Position numbers and translations under genes: made by a program. The notes below the pieces were generated by a model. It saw only the letters and a program-made list of their open reading frames with translations, was not told where the DNA came from and made no database searches. A stretch of 52,485 bases of DNA from Rodentolepis nana (Eukaryota; Platyhelminthes; Cestoda; Cyclophyllidea; Hymenolepididae): contig UZAE01012060.1 of NCBI GenBank assembly GCA_900617975.1, positions 18,247-70,731 on the forward strand, read 5' to 3'. This document shows positions 22,603-34,279 of this stretch, piece by piece (position 1 is the stretch's first letter; each line of letters opens with the position of its first letter).

Positions 22603-24936
22603 ATGAGTCTTGAGCTTATTTCCGATGCATCCTGCTTATCAGATGGTGGTAAGCTTGCCTAGTATTTTTAATATTGCAGTTAGTCTATAATGGTTTTAAA
22701 AATATGCTTTCAAATATGCTAGATGGGTGTGAGAATGGAAACACATCGAAACATGTTAGATTTAATCTTCGCTCCAAAACTCCAAGTTCAATGCCATCAA
22801 TCCGGCTCCATTTTGCTGATTCGTTCCCACGGGATAACCTGGAGCTAACTCTGGAAGATGAGACTGACAATGGAGACATTTCACCGCAACCACTTCCATG
22901 TTTAAACTCGGAGGCCTTAGATCTCTCCATCTCGGACGAGCCGCAACTGCCACATGATTTTGGGGCCTTATCTCTCGATATTCCTCAAATTAATTCAGTT
23001 CGAAATCTTCAAGAGGAAGTTATTAAACTGGCTAGTCGTGTACACATGGCGAAGAATTCTGTTAGTTTTGCTTGCTGAATAATTCTTTCTTATTTCTTTT
23101 TTGTTTGCCTAGACTTATGCACCTTTGATCTCTTTCTTAGTCGGATTCAGTTTCTGACGCTATGAAAACAGTTCTTCAAAAGCGTGAAAAAGAAACAGAA
23201 CTTCTTGGTGGAGATGGGCTTAAAGTCTGTGTCAATTTTACCCCGGATGACCGTTTATTTAGCTCCCTCCCCACTTTGGATGATGTAAATGAAGAAGATT
23301 TGATACGGGAAGAAAAAGATCGCTTCGCGAGACAAAGGCATCGCGTACTTGCAGAAATTTGTCGTGTTCATCCACCGAAACAGGTGAGTCAGTCATTATC
23401 TTGACAGTCCGACAGTGTTTGTTCAGTTAGTTTAGCTTTTAAATTTTTTTTTCTTAACTCGAACTTTCTTCAATACGTGTAGCTTTTAATAAAAATAATT
23501 TATTATTTTAAAGGAAAATAAACGATCAACGTTTTACATTCTTTTTCCCTGCTCCAAGATTGGGCAAGTTTTGGTAAAATTATTCCCCCTTAATTTTATT
23601 ACCTATATCTCTTCAGTACTAGTGATTGTTAGTTTTAACTGCTACACTTGCATACTACCATCACGGATGCATAACGAATTGTGCTGGATCATTTGTTTTC
23701 TATTACCAAGACTTTGTACTTACCTGTATGTGCACAGTGCTTATATCGTGTATTAAATTCCCTTTAATTCATCTAAAATTTGTTATTCCTTTAAATATAT
23801 ATGACTATTGTTTATCAACTAGCATTTTGGCTTTTGGTATAGTAGCGATTAGAGCATTTTTCAATTTTGTAACTTTCACTGTTTGAAAGAATAAACTTTT
23901 TTTCATACTGAAAGCCATTAAGCGCTTTAGTGGACAAAGCTACTGTTATCATTATGCAAAACAGCGTGAGAGAAACTGAATGGCGTTTTATCTCATCGAT
24001 GTACTCTTTGATGCCTCTTAGTCCATCCTTCATGGTCTTATGCATCTTTATACTGTTTCTTCCTCTATTATCTCTTCCAAAAGATCTCATTTAATAAATA
24101 CTTGCCTAGACCGCTTTTGGAGGCATGATCGAAATAAGTCTCCATTAAGACTCCATTTTATGAACGAGACAAGTTGATAGTGAAATTCCATAAAATATAA
24201 AAGGTGGGAGTGATGAGGCGACCACAGCGGCCATAATATCTTGATTGAACAAGGAATGTGAATATGAGTATATCTTATAATCAAGCCAACTACTGTTGTT
24301 CTCGTATGCTCGGTCTATGCTCTGCAGTCAAGTTAGACTGTGCGCGAGAGGGCAAGTGCTTCTTTTAATGATATCTAGGTCGCAAGCCCACTTTCCTTCC
24401 ATCTTACTGACGATATTTTTGTCAAGGCTATCAAGATATAGACAAAGACCTTACTTGACCACAACCCGTGGGGTGTAAGTTCTTCATCCCATCGCAGTAA
24501 GGCTTTCGCATCTATAATCCTCATACATGTTGGTAAGCTAGCAACCCCACCACTCCCAACATAAGCATTCATCTCCAGGGCTTTTGCAGAGAGGTAAAGT
24601 TTGTGGCCAAAGAAAGCTGGTTGTTTTTCCTGTCTTTCACTCTTAATGTTTCCAAATTTGAAATCCGCTTCCCACACCGTCTAGTTATCTAGTTAATTAA
24701 ATACTGTTTTCTTTATTTTATCGCATTATATATTCAAATCATTTTAGGAAATCCTCCCAGAACCCAATTTACTAAAGTTCTTTGATCCCAAACGCCATAT
24801 TTTCCAATCAGCTCGCTTGGATGTTCCCCGAATACCCATTCGCCAACCCATTCTACAGAGCATAAACACATCTAACCATTTAGAAGCAGTCCGTTTGGAC
24901 TATTGTCTTTGTACTGAACTCCCCTATTACTTGTAG
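22603..24936 (+). CDS. PPP1R35: PPP1R35-like protein with a PP1-docking motif
   Basis: Four exons, 22603-22648, 22684-23060, 23141-23383 and 24748-24936, give 284 aa in a consistent frame. PPP1R35 is a centriolar protein needed for centriole elongation and maturation that binds protein phosphatase 1. A textbook RVxF-type docking site, KHVRF, lies at residues 38-42. The C-terminal half resembles the PPP1R35 domain as I remember it: VLQKREKETELL, then RLFSSLPTLDDVNEEDLI (about 179-196), then EPNLLKFFDP (about 227-236). The first intron is 35 nt and needs the acceptor TTAG ending at 22683; the GCAG four bases earlier would shift the frame. The third intron is 1.36 kb. The identification rests on remembered similarity in short blocks, so other PP1 regulators remain possible. 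Confidence 0.6.
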
Positions 24937-24944
24937 TAGTTGCC

Positions 24945-24950
24945 TTTAAT
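24945..24950 (-). terminator. Possible ATG13 polyadenylation signal
   Basis: TTTAAT on the plus strand reads ATTAAA on the minus strand, about 145 nt past the ATG13 stop and within 15 nt of the PPP1R35-like stop. The two convergent transcripts would nearly or actually overlap at their 3' ends. Confidence 0.35.
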
Positions 24951-25095
24951 GGATTATTTCAATATCACTTAAACCTCTTGAGCAGCGCTTTATAAAAAGG
25001 CCAAATAAGTTGAAAGACGTTCATATTCCATAGTTGAAAATGCAGACAAAAGAAATAATAATTGTCAAGGGTTATGGATTCGATTAAAAGTGATA

Positions 25096-28000
25096 CTAGT
25101 GGTTCATCACACCGGTAAGATTCGGTTGCGCAGTTAGAAAGTCTGACAAAAAGTCATCGAATTCTCGCAGTGTCTTCTCGTGCCTCTCTAACTCATCCCC
25201 AAGAGCATTGGGATCAAACACTGAGGATGTAGATGTGTTCGTAGCAGCACCTGGAACACGAAAGAGATCAAGATCGGTTTTGGTTCGCAACTCGGTCACT
25301 AAATGCGCCATTCTTGCGCAACCACCGCCTGCAGACGACCCAGCTCCAAGATCTAGGGAAGCGAACGCAAGGTGAAGCGGAGCCTTATTCCGACTGATTT
25401 CCTCTCCACCGTTTACTCCACCACTCTCCTCGCCCTCAAATCCTCGGGGCGACTCTCCCGAATTGTTGGTATTTTCTTCACTGCCCTGTATGCATGTGGA
25501 GCCCTCGAGGACTCCACCGTCATCTTGGAAGTAATAGTAGCATCCTGTTGCCTCATCAAAAATGGTTTCACCTTCATTGGCAAATCTGTAGGCTCCATCT
25601 CCAAATTCTTCCTCTCCATTCTCATTCTCCTCTTGCAAGTCCTCTTGAAAGTAATCGTCATCTGGATCTGCGGTGGTTGCAAATGCAGGGCGAATACGCC
25701 TATTTAAACGAAGAAAGAATTCATTCGTTAATTCTTGAAGTTCTGTAGTCATCCAATTTAATTAGTAATGCAGACAAAGTGAAATAAACAAGTCTAAATT
25801 TTCGATTTTCATAGACTCTAGTCAAAATAGAGCAAACAGGATCCCTAACAGAAGGCCTTAGTAAGGGTCGATTAATGAATAATTAACTCCTTACAGCGGT
25901 TCAGTTACTAATGATTAAGAGGCATATTATTCCAGAAATAGGTTTCAGAATTTGTGATCACGATAAATATTGTCATGGATGTTAGGAATAACAGGTAATA
26001 GATTAATTAATGCCTTTCATGTTTTATACTCATCCTAATCCAAAATAATGTTAATTTACCAGCCTGGACTTACTGAAAGTATGAATATTTACAAAAAGGG
26101 TTGACTGGGGATTGGTATAGCAAGAAAAGCTTGTCATTTTTCATAAAAAATAGGTCAGATGATAGATATAATGCAAAGTTCCAGAACCAAAACAATAATC
26201 ACTTGATATGTAGAATCTGTTAAGACTGAAAATGATGGAATTAGACAGTTCATGATCTATCAGGTTGATCCTGCTCGTTTCTGCATTTAATATAGTTAAA
26301 AATGATTAGATGGCGAATATGAATGTCACCTAAGAGAAAGCACGACAATTTATCGGTAATTGTGCTGACATCCTCATTGATTAGCATACCTCACTACGAT
26401 ATCTACTTTCGAACTGCTTTTACTTAAGCGTCAAAACTATTCGTAAAAATAGAAAGTTTCGTAGATTTGAGGCACTAGTCAATCTATCTTAGTAATGAAA
26501 GACTACCAATTTTTCACAAATTGCTTACGGTCTTCTAGAGCGAGGCCGCCGAGATTGCACTTGAGATAGGGGTTGAGGAATATGTTCTTCAAAATCAATG
26601 TCGTTCAAATTGATTCGATAGCGAACAGAGACATTGAGGAAAACACTGGTGGCTTCAGGACCGACAGCTAGACCTGTAGCGAGATGGCCAACCTGACGGC
26701 ATACCACAGCATCTGCACCTAGTCGATCAAGTGGGACTTCATCTCGACGTAGGGTGTAGCACATCAAATGCTGTTGGTTTCTGGAAAATTCGTAGGCTGA
26801 AAGTAACATGAAACATTTGCAAATTAAATTCTGAGCCAGAATATTGAATGTACTAAAATTATGCATGGTATGTATCGAGTGACAGCTATGAAGATGGAAG
26901 GAGATACACGACCACGATAACGAGGAATTTTTTACTATAGTAGAAGAAAAGGATTCCATTAATTCAAATATCCATTATCACCACCAAGGGTGAAGGGAAT
27001 CGATGACCATTTTGTAAGATCTAGCCAATAGAGCTCCCATAGTTCAGCCTTCCCATTGGTGAACTCGGTTTACAGGCTTGTTCATCAGTTTAGTTGTGAG
27101 CCTACTTCTTGATCACTTGGTGATTCAAACTCATATAACCAAACGATTAAATACCTCACAATTCGAAACCTATGGACTTGCAAGTGTACTCCTGTTAGAT
27201 TTTAACTAACCGGAATCCATGTACTTAATTGGAAGGAGATCTTTTCACTTGTACAAATTTAGTGACTCCATATATCGATAAACTGACGGCAACACCAAAT
27301 AAGTACAAAACTCCAGGGCAAAATCGGCTTTATAAAATACGAATTAACTCATTGCAACGTCTTATTCCACACTACGTAAATACTGGCATTCAATTACGCA
27401 TTCCCCATTTGAGCAATTGAAGGAAAACCTTAAATCTGCCATCACACACAAGTCTAAAGGGCTAATAAACGATAAAAATTCTTCTGATGAACTTTGTGAT
27501 GTAAAAGCGAATAATGGAAGAATGCTTGAATTAAGTAGACTAACATGTCACCCAATATATATGGTTCTAAGTTGAATTTATGACTAGATCCTTAAGTTCA
27601 GGAGTATGTCAACATTAAAAAACATTGATTTCATCGAGAGATGGAATGCCCCTTTATTTTCTCCTTTCAATCATCTTGAAACCGAAATGAAGGCTTAAGC
27701 AAAAATTCAAGTGCACACAAACCCGGAAGCATTCGAGTAGTGACCAAGAGACTTTTCAATAGACTCCCCAGACGCTCAAACAATCGTGATCGTCGAAAGT
27801 CTTGAACAGAAAAATACGCCTGTTGTCCTACGACAGAAGTGGGGTCATTCGGAGATGGTGTGGGAGAGGGTGAAGCAGCAGGCGGAAGGGAGGAGATGGC
27901 TGGCTGGAGACCAGAGTGATTTGCTACTACCTTGGAACAAGGCAGGCGACCACGACGAAGCAAGTTGTCCTCAGTGTCCAGACGAAATTGCCACACTTCG

Positions 28001-29155
28001 AGGACAACTAATTGATTGGCACCATTCTTCAAGAGAATCTCTAGGCTGATAGTGTCACCTGTAAAAAGCAACCACATTTAACCTATTTCTACAATCATTG
28101 GAGGTCCTTAACTTAATCAATGCTTGGTTAAGCTTATTTTCTTTCTTGTAACAATCAAGGCTGTGCAAAAAACGAAGCTCCAGGTAAAGAGAAAAGCTTA
28201 AAAAGATGAAAATTTTTGATATAAAAAATAATCGTAAATTCGCCTTTTTAGGGAAATCAAATTCAGCCTCACTGTATTGTGGAAGAAAAACGGAAAGGAA
28301 TTGTAGATGGAGTTCAAGTTATATTATCTACATATTCTGAGGCGGCAAACTCAAAATCACTGGCACGATACCTAGCACACTCTTAACTGCGTAATATAAA
28401 ACAATATCAAACAAGATCTAAATTAAAATTGTTCCGGTATTTAAAGTGATTTCTCATTCCTAACGCGGGAGTAAATCGTAACGCTGATAGCAACTCATTA
28501 ACTATGCTCACATAGAAACTTATAAAACAGAAAATGTTGACCACTACTTCACGACAAGGCGAGTACTTTTGCTCAAATCGAAGTTAGCAGGTCAATACTG
28601 AGAATGCACCATTTGGAAAAACGCAATTAGTCAAGATCGGCTATCATTAACGCAGAAAAAAACCATAAAAACAATACAACGTACCCATTTTGATAGGAGA
28701 ATTGGAATCGAGATTCTGCTTAATCGTAGCTCCGATTTCTGGATCCTCTTCAAGGTAAATCATCTAAAAGTAGAAAAGCTATAAGTTAAGTCTACTAGAA
28801 TATATTCATCAGTAATAATAAAAGTAAGGAAACCTACAAGATTATTACGAGCTCCAACATCAGAGATACAGGCAGTCGCATAGGCATTACCACTACGAGA
28901 CTGTGCAATACCGTAGATAGATTTGATTATGAATGAACGAATGCATCTAAGGTAAAAGGGAAGGGTGATACACAAATGACAAATTAGGCAATAGCAACGC
29001 AACATAGCATCATACCAGACAGGGTGCAAAAGGAATCCTTATAAATATGAAAATTGACTTTAAAATCAAATTAGAAATCAATAGAAAAGCAATTAAATGT
29101 TAAATAACACTTACCGTTCAACAGGAGTAGTTTCTTCTGATCGTGGTATAGACAT
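25096..29155 (-). CDS. ATG13: ATG13, autophagy initiation factor
   Basis: Six coding exons, 29155-29115, 28946-28838, 28763-28685, 28058-27723, 26796-26529 and 25699-25096, total 1437 nt and 478 aa, close to human ATG13 isoforms. ATG13 is the HORMA-domain scaffold of the ULK1/ATG1 kinase complex and an mTORC1 target. The HORMA domain spans roughly residues 14-252: RSFIIKSIYGIAQSR, SLEILLKNGANQLVVLEVW, LLKSLLVTTRMLPAYEFSRN and VSVRYRINL match the family (compare LLKSLLAITRVTPAYRLSR and CAYRINL). A Pro/Ser-rich insert of about 45 residues splits the domain before LLKSLL. The acidic middle region is disordered. The C-terminal HEKTLREFDDF (about 451-461) matches the conserved tail HEKNVREFDAF. 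I see no convincing LIR motif. An acceptor (TTTTATTTCAG) lies 3 nt before the ATG, and PGAP2 lies just upstream on the same strand. Confidence 0.9.
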
Positions 29156-29318
29156 AAACTGAAATAAAACAGGAGAATTAGGGATGCAAATGTAAAATAT
29201 AGAAAAGAAAACAGTCTTGGAGTACGAGCACATCATTATTTAAGACAAATGCAGTGATACAAATGAAAGCAAACAATGTAACTGAATAGCAGAGGAAAGA
29301 AAAGAGGTCAAATCATCT

Positions 29319-30201
29319 TCAAATCAGCGAGGCAGAAATCCTGAGGTTGGAAAAGTCGTGCATCGCAGTTCCATGAAAGCCCATGTTTGCAAAAGCAATA
29401 CCGAACTCCGAAATGGAGAACCAGCTGAAAGCTGTATAAAAACAAAAGTTACATTAAATTTGAAACCAAATAATGAAGATAATGTTTAAAATGTATGAAA
29501 TTACCATTAGGCTTACAGAGAACATAGTGCGCATAGTAATGCTTGGAGGCAAAAAGTGAGAACAATAACATCAATGTTAAAAAGTAAGCTTTGTCTTCTA
29601 AGGAATCCTTAAACTAAAAAAAATAATTCTAAATAAAAATTAAATACAGGTTCAGGTAGAAGACTCCGACGAAGCAGGCCAACATGAATATAAAACTTTA
29701 AAGCCATACATAGAAAACTTGATATACCAAAAGTAATGAAAAAAAACTCATGAACATCTAAAAGTTTAGTTAATGAAAATTTATCTTACTGAAATTGTCA
29801 ACCGTGGATACTATGGATAATCCACAAAGAGATAGGATATCAGTCAGTTCAAGCACAAACGAGCCAAGTATACTTAAGCTGTAGCTTTCCCACTCGTTTA
29901 CTTTGTCAGATAACTGCTTGTGCATATAATAATACAAATATGCAGTACCGAATCGAGGCACTGAGTGAGTAATGATACAAAATCGCCACCAATGCAAAAG
30001 AGGCCGCATACAAACAGCCCCACTTATTGAAGGAACAAAATTATGAACTCCACACTTCGACTCCGTGACTTCATCAAAGTAGAAGAAAATAGCATAGCAT
30101 AAACTCCCAAGCATACAATAAAAAGGGAGATAGATGGTGATTCTAGCAATGTCACGGAAATCCACAGTACCCAACCGTCCCATCTTATTGGGTGACTTCA
30201 T
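29319..30201 (-). CDS. PGAP2: PGAP2, GPI-anchor lipid remodelling protein
   Basis: Four exons, 30201-29790, 29757-29648, 29613-29517 and 29431-29319, total 732 nt and 243 aa (human about 254). PGAP2 is a Golgi and ER multi-pass membrane protein of the Frag1/DRAM/Sfk1 family needed for fatty-acid remodelling of GPI-anchored proteins. Signature blocks are visible: ESKCGVHNFVPSIS (residues 47-60), WWRFCIITHSVPRFGTAY (71-88), DNFSNVHEFFFITFG in the next luminal/TM region and EFGIAFANMGFHGTAMHDF near the C terminus (compare LTNMAFHMTAWWDFG). Several hydrophobic segments fit the family topology. The introns are 32, 34 and 85 nt. A splice acceptor (GACTTTCAG) lies 5 nt upstream of the chosen ATG; MGR at codon 7 is an alternative start. 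The stop is only 163 bp from the ATG13 start. Confidence 0.9.
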
Positions 30202-30208
30202 ATCATCT

Positions 30209-31835
30209 GAAAGTCAAACGGTTGATTTAAAGCCTTAATTAACTAAAATTAATTTTTACCATTTTAAATGTAAATCAAACAGCAAACATAAGAACAGTCT
30301 TGGAATTGATATATATGTAAATATGCTAATTAGTTAGATTTTGATTAACAAATATTTCTGAATGTGATTTGGATATTATTTGAAATACAATTTTAATCCT
30401 TTAACGGATTCTTAAAAATAATCTTAATTATTAGAAATGTAAATTTTTATTATTTGCTTAAAGATCGATTGTAATCATGATTGTGCTTTCTTCTCATTAC
30501 ATTGGATTTCGTCCCAACATTCTCAGGAAATGCCTAAGACATGAATTTAAATTTCCATTTTAAAGTATTTCTTACAATGAAAATTGGCTGGAGAAGGGAA
30601 TCTTTTGATAGATACATCGTCACTTGTTGTGCATATATCGATTTACAGCATTTTCTCAACCCTATTAATTTTCAAAGTATATTTGACACGGAGGATTCAC
30701 GTACATAATTTTCTTTTTCTATTAACTTTCGCCTATGGTGAATGCTCATTAATGACATGAATATAACCTATAACGCCTTCAATCTCCATAGTAAAGTTTT
30801 TTTACGTATTTATTTCATACACACTATTTTATATTCAATTACTTGATATCTTCAAAAATTTAATGATTTAATGAATCAACTATCAGGAAGCAAAATTTAT
30901 TTTGCCACACATTTCTACATATAGCTGAAAATGTGATTAATGAACTTCTCAGAAGATGAAATTGGACTGGAGTGGAATAATAATATTAACGCAAACTATT
31001 ACTTCAAAAATATATCATATTGTGGCGAATTTACATAGCTTAATTTTGTAAGCTACTGACTTTCTAATGAAAGCACTTTCAAATTCTCAAAAAGCTATTA
31101 TTACTTTTTTGAATCTTTACAGTTTTTCTGGCATATTCCTCGATTATGGAACTAGCTAACATTATTATATCTTACCTGTATATAAGTAGTAAAATATCAT
31201 TTCCATAAAATAATTTAACATAGCAATATTCGCTTTTTAAGATCAAGGCAGAGTAGTTATATAAAGAATAATATATTAAAGTATGTGGTGTACATTCAGT
31301 CGTTATGAGAATATAGCAGTTTCATTAAGTTGATCGGTTTGCCTTATTCTAATTCGAAGAAGAGAAACTTTGATTAGTTGCGTATTATTTGAGAAAACCA
31401 GGAATGGTAGTGAAATTAAAAACCTTTTACTGAATATATTTACAAAAATGCCTTAAATTGACTTTTTTTGTTCGTAGCACAAAGGGATTGTTAGCGTAAA
31501 TTACCATTCTAGCAACTCGCAATGATTAATTACCACTTTTAACATCTAGTCAAATAATTTCAAAAGCTTGGTTATTTCTTATCTTAGCAAACTAGCAGTT
31601 TGCCATTTATTTATTACCCATAAGCTTATTAATCGAATGACAAAATTGTACTCACAAAATTCAGAAACAATTTATTTTAAAATCCCTAAATGAAGTTTTA
31701 AAATAATTTAACGTACAAATAATGCAATAAAATACGACTTAGATACAAATGAATTGCAATATTCTCAAGGTCTTTTTTTAAGTAAGCTAAATAATACGAA
31801 ATTATTTGGTGGTTTTCGTGTCGCTGGGCTTATAG
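30209..31835. other. AT-rich intergenic stretch upstream of PGAP2
   Basis: About 1.6 kb, strongly AT-rich, with no supported ORF, repeat or RNA gene. It presumably contains the promoter of PGAP2 (and of ATG13 if the two are co-transcribed). Confidence 0.5.
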
Positions 31836-32030
31836 ATGGAAGAGCCACAAAAGGACATAGCCGAGATTGAGAAATATGCTGATGATGAAGATAGGTTAGC
31901 AAGTCCAAGGAGTCCAAAAAGAACTTATTGTTCCAACAAATCTAATCGCATTCATATGGAGAGTCAACAGAATAACAAAGATAAGCAGCAAGAAGCTGTT
32001 ATCAGGCAGAATGAGAAACATCAGAAGTGA
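31836..32030 (+). CDS. Small highly charged hypothetical protein
   Basis: A 64-codon ORF, rich in Glu, Asp, Lys and Gln, without Cys-rich or membrane features. Two things favour a real gene. The ATG directly follows an acceptor-like GGGCTTATAG, as expected for a 5' exon or a spliced-leader acceptor, and an AATAAA lies at 32083-32088, about 53 nt after the TGA. The protein begins MEEPQKDIAEIEKYADDE and ends KHQK. I do not recognise a family, and it could equally be the last exon of a longer gene or a chance ORF in AT-rich DNA. Confidence 0.33.
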   Translation: MEEPQKDIAEIEKYADDEDRLASPRSPKRTYCSNKSNRIHMESQQNNKDKQQEAVIRQNEKHQK

Positions 32031-32082
32031 TTTTACAAGTTTTTTATGATTAACTAGCTAAACTGCCATCCACATTTGTGCT

Positions 32083-32088
32083 AATAAA
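32083..32088 (+). terminator. Possible polyadenylation signal of the 64-aa ORF
   Basis: AATAAA followed by GTTTGTGAG, a G/T-rich stretch of the kind found downstream of cleavage sites. The call depends on the ORF at 31836 being real. Confidence 0.3.
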
Positions 32089-34266
32089 GTTTGTGAGCAG
32101 GATTAAATTTTGTTCTTCGTCCATATCATGCCTTTTAAATTTTAAAACGTTCACATTATGACTTATTTTGATTTTAGAGTTACGTATACATACATGTATG
32201 TAAACATAGCGAGCTATTTAACATTTTACTTATTATAAATTATTTTCTTAACTTTTTCCATTACTTACTCGTTAATTTAAATATCGGCCTTGGAATTGTT
32301 TTGGCTAATTTCTATTTATTTACGAAATCCCCTTGCAGAGTGCACATTTCATGAAATTGTACAGACTAGTCTTAACTCAAAATATTAGTGTGTAATGGGT
32401 AATATTTCGCAACTAATGACTATCCCTATTCACCTTTTTTACTATTATTTAAACACTTAGAACCTCTGATTTGTTCACCTTTGTCTACTCAAATACAAAT
32501 TAATCGGATGGACATCTATGTTTCTTGTGATTGTCTTATTTTTGAGTGTGAATTTCATAATTTCATGAATGGATCGAAATTTTTAGACCTCAATGTAAAA
32601 AATGTTACTTCAATCACGCACACTATGATGTATAATTCTTAATTTAATATAGAGTAGGCACGTACTTTTATGCGGATGCACTTTAAAAATATCAGGCCTT
32701 TCGTGAATCTTGTTAAAGAAATAATTAAGTGCAGGTTTTATCCCAAATGTATCTACACGCATTTCTTGGAAAGTCCTTTCGCAATGGCTCTATGCAACTG
32801 CGGAAGTTAAGAAAAGTAGGTTGATTCAGAACTCCAGTTACCTTCTCAGTGTTTTCCTGGCCTTTTATTCAGCTGGCAATATTTCTGTCTTGTATTTACA
32901 CTAAGCGGTAGATAGAAGGAACAAGCATGAAGTAATTGCCATACTCTTTCTTTTACCACTCCTAATTTATTTGCTTGCGCCCTTTTTTCTGCCTCTACTT
33001 TATTCATAGGGTACCGTTTCTAACTCCCAATTCTTTGGCATGGTGGATTGTAAGCTGACACTTAGATTCAATGGTTATTTTTAAGAAATGTCTAGTTCAA
33101 AAATGTAAGCAGAATCGGTGCCATTTGTTCATTTGATAAATAGACGTTCAGGCTATATGATAAGATGAGCCAAACAATTACGTGAAGGCATTTTGTATAT
33201 GAATTTCAATTATCACGTGCTACATCTACAGGCTAACATTGCGACGGAAGCACCAAGCCATAGCCTTTCTACTCAATCAATAACAATTTACCTAATCTTC
33301 ATTATGAAAAAATCACTTCTATCGTTATTTTACTCTAATTAAAGCTAGGATTCTTTTGCAATATTGCTGCGCGCCTAGCTGGGTTATACTTCAGCCATAT
33401 TTACATAAAGACAAGAAGGAAAGAATAGAGAAGTCTGTAGTTCACACAATGGCTCTACTTCAATTTAATAAGAAGATATTTCCTTTATTATGGAGTCGGG
33501 ATATTAGGAGGTGCTAATTAATCAATAATTATAGCAATCATTAATTGCTTTACCGGACATAAGCGTGATTACCCGAAACTAGTCAAACCAATATTCAAAA
33601 GATGTTGCGTCTAAACTTTATTCAGGCTCATTGATATTATTTGCCTCACCTTACTAAAACTCGTAAAATTGTCTCAAGTACATAATATAATCAAAGGTCT
33701 GGTGGCAGAAGACGAAAACTTACATTTTACTACGAATTCATAAATACGAATAAATAAAAACGCCATTGAGCACCTTCGAATCCGTTTTGTACTGTACAGA
33801 TGTGCTCTGAACTGGTGATGCTTTCATTGCGTTATAATTTCTAGCCAGTTTTCTTATAGATGTTCAAACCCTTTTTAAAGGCCAATGGATAAAAATTTGA
33901 GCTTACTTCTCAGTGGTGCAGTCGACAGCGTGCTCCTAGTCCAAGTCTTGGACGCGCTGTGATATGGACGACCGACCGCACTGGTTAATTTTAATAAAAA
34001 TGGAAATGGAGTTCTTGGATGCCTTCCTTACTCCAAAGTCAAGTGCCTGAAACGCGTCTTCTAAATGAACTTGAGAGCGTTGACGTTTTGGCCTGGGTGC
34101 GATATATTACCTTTCAACAAGAAGAAGCTAAGTGATAAAGCATACACCTGCTGATAAAGACCAAATTATGAAAGCAAAGTAAATGTGAAAATATTTGACC
34201 TCAAATCAGATCATAAACAAGCTATTTGAAATAATTAAATGCATAAGCTACTATTGGTTATTCATT
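32089..34266. other. AT-rich intergenic stretch
   Basis: No gene seen. The one structured element is a GC-richer inverted repeat at 33925-33960, described as a finding. Confidence 0.5.
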
Positions 34267-34279
34267 AGGTTCGAAAAAA

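Noticed and set aside
24375..24677. 100-codon minus-strand ORF in intron 3 of the PPP1R35-like gene
   Set aside because: No recognisable domain, and no start or splice context consistent with a nested gene or a transposon remnant.
25372..25748. Plus-strand ORFs of 84-111 codons opposite the ATG13 last exon
   Set aside because: They are antisense shadows of a well-supported coding exon.
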